Origin: Pseudomonas migulae NBRC 103157
GTDB lineage: Bacteria > Pseudomonadota > Gammaproteobacteria > Pseudomonadales > Pseudomonadaceae
Direction of reading: 5' to 3'
Length of the DNA: 64,000 nucleotides
Assembly: GCF_002091715.1 (NCBI RefSeq)
Contig: NZ_BDAG01000022.1
Coordinates: 1 to 64,000, forward strand
Made by a program: the position numbers and the translations under genes. Position 1 is the first letter of the stretch; each line of letters begins with the position of its first letter. The notes under the pieces are model-generated. The model was not told the DNA's origin and ran no database searches. It saw nothing but the letters and a program-made list of their open reading frames with translations. Positions 61,582 to 64,000 of this stretch are shown in pieces.

Positions 61582-61977
61582 TTAGTCGAATTGTGTGCCT
61601 TTTTGTATCAGTTCGACTTTGTACCCGTTGGGATCTTCAATGAAAGCGATTATCGTGCGTCCATGTTTCATGACACCTGCTGGCCGAGGAACGCGATATC
61701 CCAGGATTGCTGCGCGGTTGCACACCGCTTCTGCATCCTCAACCTCGATAGCGACATGCCCGTATGCATCACCAAGTTCATAGCTATCTTGCCCCCAATT
61801 TCGCGTCAGTTCCAAGACGGCAGATTCTGTCTCCGGGCCATACCCGAGGAAAGCAAGAGTGAATTTGCCCTCGGGATAGTCTTTCCGTCTCAAAAGGCTC
61901 ATGCCGAGCACTTTGGTGTAGAAGTGAATGGTTTTATCCAGATCTACTACGCGTAGCATGGTATGTAGGATGCGCAT
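61582..61977 (-). CDS. gloA: Lactoylglutathione lyase (glyoxalase I)
   Basis: The start at 61977 (MRILHTMLRVVDLDKTIHFYT) has GGAGA upstream and matches known GloA N-termini. The metal ligands are His5, a Glu in AVLELTRNW, the His of YGHVAIEV and a Glu in YKVELIQKG. 131 residues is the usual length for proteobacterial GloA. It turns the methylglyoxal-glutathione hemithioacetal into S-lactoylglutathione. It is divergent from the LysR gene. Confidence 0.92.
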   Translation of the reverse strand: MRILHTMLRVVDLDKTIHFYTKVLGMSLLRRKDYPEGKFTLAFLGYGPETESAVLELTRNWGQDSYELGDAYGHVAIEVEDAEAVCNRAAILGYRVPRPAGVMKHGRTIIAFIEDPNGYKVELIQKGTQFD

Positions 61978-62195
61978 CAGTTTCTCCGCTGCAGCATCGG
62001 CCCGCAAGGCCGACATCTCTTAGAAGGCTTTCTCGAACAGAGACGAAAGCCGTGCGTCCACGCCCTATCTATCGCGAGCCCTTGAGGCCCGAAGATTACG
62101 GTCATTGGATGCCTTTGCGAGGCCGATGTTAAGCTCACACTGGAATCACTAAAAGTGACAAAAAGTGAGCAGTGCCATCACAAAAGGAAAATGTC

Positions 62196-63056
62196 TTGAA
62201 GCTTTCACAGCTCGGTTTTTTTTGCGCCGTCGTAGAGCACGGCACAATAGCCGCCGCCGCCGTACAGCTGCATTGCGTACCTTCGAACATCACAGCAAGG
62301 CTACGAGAGCTTGAAGACCAGCTGGGTGTCGTCCTGTTCAACCGAGAAAAAAACCGGTTGCTGGTTACACCCGAAGGTAGGCTGGTCTACCGCAACGCAA
62401 AGTTGCTCGTCGATCTGGCGGCTGAAACACGCTCGCTTTTTTCGACCGATTCCATTAATGGTGTGCTTCGAGTCGGGGCGCTGGATGTAGCGCTGGCTAA
62501 TCATCTGCCCCAGCGTCTCGTACGGTACCGTCTGGAGGCGCCGGGGGTAGATCTCCACATCCGTCCGGAGCACTCGCTACACTTGGAGCGACTATTGATC
62601 GATGGCGAGCTTGATCTGATCCTCACTGATGGCCCAATCGAGCATCCGTTGCTTGAAAGCCGCTTAGCCTTTCGTGAGCGCTTACTGAGAGTGGTACCGA
62701 AGGCTTTCTCCTCGCCCACCCCCGGAAGCTTGGCTGGACTTGAACTGTATGTATTTGGTCGCACCTGTCACTACAGATACCAGGTTGACAACTGGCTTGA
62801 AAGCAACGGCATCCAGCCTCGGGCGATTTTGGAAATCGAGTCGTATCCGAGTATTTTTGCATGTATAGCAGAAGGGTTAGGCTTCGCCTGTGTTCCGGAA
62901 AGTTATGTCGACCTTTACGCTAGCCAAGCGGATACATTTCAGGCCGATCATGTGCCTGGCCTGGACTCGAGCGATATCTATTTCGTCTGGCGAAAAAGTC
63001 AGCAGTCGCCCTTAATAAAAAACTTCATCGAGATAATTGATATTCAGAGCAATTAG
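62196..63056 (+). CDS. LysR-family transcriptional regulator
   Basis: The TTG at 62196 (LKLSQLGFFCAVVEHG) with AAAGGAA upstream is preferred over the GTG eight codons earlier. The 286-residue product has the LysR helix-turn-helix (FCAVVEHGTIAAAAVQLHCVPSNITARLRELEDQLGVVLFNRE) and a type 2 periplasmic-binding-like effector domain. It is divergent from gloA and may control it, but LysR genes often control the neighbour on the other strand or a now-lost gene. Confidence 0.88.
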   Translation: MKLSQLGFFCAVVEHGTIAAAAVQLHCVPSNITARLRELEDQLGVVLFNREKNRLLVTPEGRLVYRNAKLLVDLAAETRSLFSTDSINGVLRVGALDVALANHLPQRLVRYRLEAPGVDLHIRPEHSLHLERLLIDGELDLILTDGPIEHPLLESRLAFRERLLRVVPKAFSSPTPGSLAGLELYVFGRTCHYRYQVDNWLESNGIQPRAILEIESYPSIFACIAEGLGFACVPESYVDLYASQADTFQADHVPGLDSSDIYFVWRKSQQSPLIKNFIEIIDIQSN

Positions 63057-63166
63057 TCGTTACCGAGTCCAAAAAGCCGCGCTGGTGCTGATCATGGTGG
63101 ACGGTAAAGGGTACCCCGCACGTAAAAGATAATTTGTTTAGCAGAAACCAGCGAATACCTTCCTGA

Positions 63167-63682
63167 CGAAAACCAAGGGACGTTGCTACGATTCTTGTCA
63201 ATGCCAAGACCCGGATCAACGCCACTTACCACAACCAATACCTGAACCACGGGCAGTTGGAACCGCCTTCTGCGCTGGCCAAATTCAATCCGGACGGTTC
63301 GCAGGAGGTCTGGCTGCCGAATCAAGCGCCGGACATGTTCCGTGCGGACATAGTCAAACGCACTGGTCTGGAGCTTTCCCGCATCACATTGCATTCGCCG
63401 CTGGTGGGTGGATTCTTCGGGCGGCATTTTCTGTACGATTCCGCCAGCCCGTACCCGCAGGCCATCAATTTGTCCAAGGCAGTGGGGCGTCCGGTGAAAC
63501 TAATTTGGAGTCGCGAGGAAGGGTTCAGTGCAGGACGTGCCAATTTCCAGTATGGCGAACGCGATGCAGTGGTGGTGGTGGTGGTGGTGGTGGTGGTGGA
63601 TGAAATTGGCCGAGAAATTGCCTCGAGTCGAGAAGGCAAAGTCAGCCAACGGCGCCAATCTGATACTGTTTTTTATATTTGA
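63167..63682 (+). pseudogene. Fragment of a molybdopterin-binding oxidoreductase large subunit
   Basis: The frame from 63167 reads YHNQYLNHGQLEPPSALAKF, then EVWLPNQAPDMFRADIVKRTGL and SPLVGGFFGRHFLYDSASP, clear segments of aldehyde oxidase/isoquinoline 1-oxidoreductase-type large subunits (normally over 700 residues). It has no start, and it breaks after SREEGFSAG. A run of ten Val codons follows, then unrelated sequence. It is a decayed internal fragment. Confidence 0.75.
63569..63599. repeat. Trinucleotide (GTG)n tract
   Basis: About ten GTG units in a row in the middle of the molybdopterin oxidoreductase remnant. It probably arose by slippage after the gene was inactivated. Confidence 0.85.
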
Positions 63683-63697
63683 TCTGAGCCTTTTTTA

Positions 63698-63982
63698 GTG
63701 AGCCGGTGCTCTATAGGGTGCGCGTCCGACGCACCCAGTGAAGCATCGGAGATCAAGCCGATACGGGTCAACGTCGTCTCGCCAGGTGTCGTCGACACCC
63801 CGACTCGGGACTTCCTGAGCCGCGAGGATCATCAAGGTCTTCTCGAAAGCGTCGCGGGTAGCCTTCCGGTAGGTCGGGTCGGCCAAGCTGATGATCTTGC
63901 AGACGCTGCGCTGTCAATGATGGGAAATGGCTTCATCAAAGGCACCGTGCTCCACGTCGATGGTGGTGGTCGCATTGCCTGA
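63698..63982 (+). pseudogene. C-terminal remnant of a short-chain dehydrogenase/reductase
   Basis: The end reads IRVNVVSPGVVDTPT, then PVGRVGQADDLADAALSMM...GTVLHVDGGGRIA, the C-terminal third of an SDR (the 'PG' motif after the active site and the VDGG end). The Rossmann fold and the YxxxK active site are missing. It directly follows the other remnant, as in a recombination scar. Confidence 0.75.
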
Positions 63983-64000
63983 CGCTAAGCCTTTCCACTT

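Noticed and set aside
62172..62195. GTG start for the LysR gene
   Set aside because: The TTG at 62196 has the better ribosome site and matches the usual LysR N-terminus.

Overview
The window looks like a chromosomal segment of a fluorescent Pseudomonas (P. fluorescens complex). The signs are GC-rich genes with strong third-position bias, Pseudomonas-type REP/REPIN palindromes, a 304-residue galactose dehydrogenase of the P. fluorescens type, a CigR-family protein, an HscC/J-domain pair, and a xylR-xylA-xylFGH cluster in Pseudomonas arrangement. No rRNA, tRNA, CRISPR array, intact insertion sequence or integrase was seen.

Layout. (1) 0-9.3 kb: mixed single genes: a cupin, a PchB-type chorismate mutase/isochorismate lyase, a secreted alpha/beta hydrolase, a small tyrosine phosphatase, a divergent HxlR regulator/nitrilase pair followed by a GFA-domain protein, a Gly-rich secreted protein, a large lipoprotein, a CigR-family protein and a VOC-fold protein. 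(2) 9.6-28.3 kb: a secretion locus. A 3607-residue protein with two tandem animal-type haem peroxidase modules and RTX calcium-binding repeats (minus strand) faces a complete type I secretion operon (ABC transporter, HlyD adaptor, TolC-like outer membrane protein). Two lipoproteins follow; one is a paralogue of the lipoprotein at 6.0-7.4 kb. (3) 28.3-33.6 kb: galactose dehydrogenase, an exported protein with a HELKH motif, the HscC Hsp70 with its membrane J-domain partner, and a 53-residue DUF2986 protein. (4) 33.7-40.9 kb: an AT-richer accessory island with a GrlR-like protein, two proteins with HEPN-type R-N-x3-H motifs, a 875-residue AAA_13/RloC-like ATPase with a CxxC hook, and orphan proteins, separated by copies of a dispersed repeat. 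This is the best candidate for an undescribed, probably defensive, system.

(5) 41.2-48.8 kb: a sugar-acid regulon: MFS transporter, LacI-type regulator, and the operon IlvD/Edd dehydratase, FAH-family dehydratase, 2-oxoglutarate-semialdehyde dehydrogenase. Together these give the lower Weimberg route from D-xylonate (or a similar pentonate) to 2-oxoglutarate. Two identical 14-bp palindromes in front of the transporter and of the operon are the likely operators. (6) 48.9-55.5 kb: xylR divergent from xylA-xylF-xylG-xylH, for xylose import and isomerisation. No xylulokinase gene is present. So the two classical xylose routes sit side by side.

(7) 55.5-64 kb: a mosaic region: LLM oxidoreductase, ABM monooxygenase, LtrA membrane protein, DsbA-like and peroxiredoxin pair, glyoxalase I and a LysR regulator. 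They are interspersed with decayed fragments (NAD-binding, DsbA-like, FAD oxidoreductase, molybdopterin oxidoreductase, SDR) and repeats, which suggests repeated recombination and gene loss.
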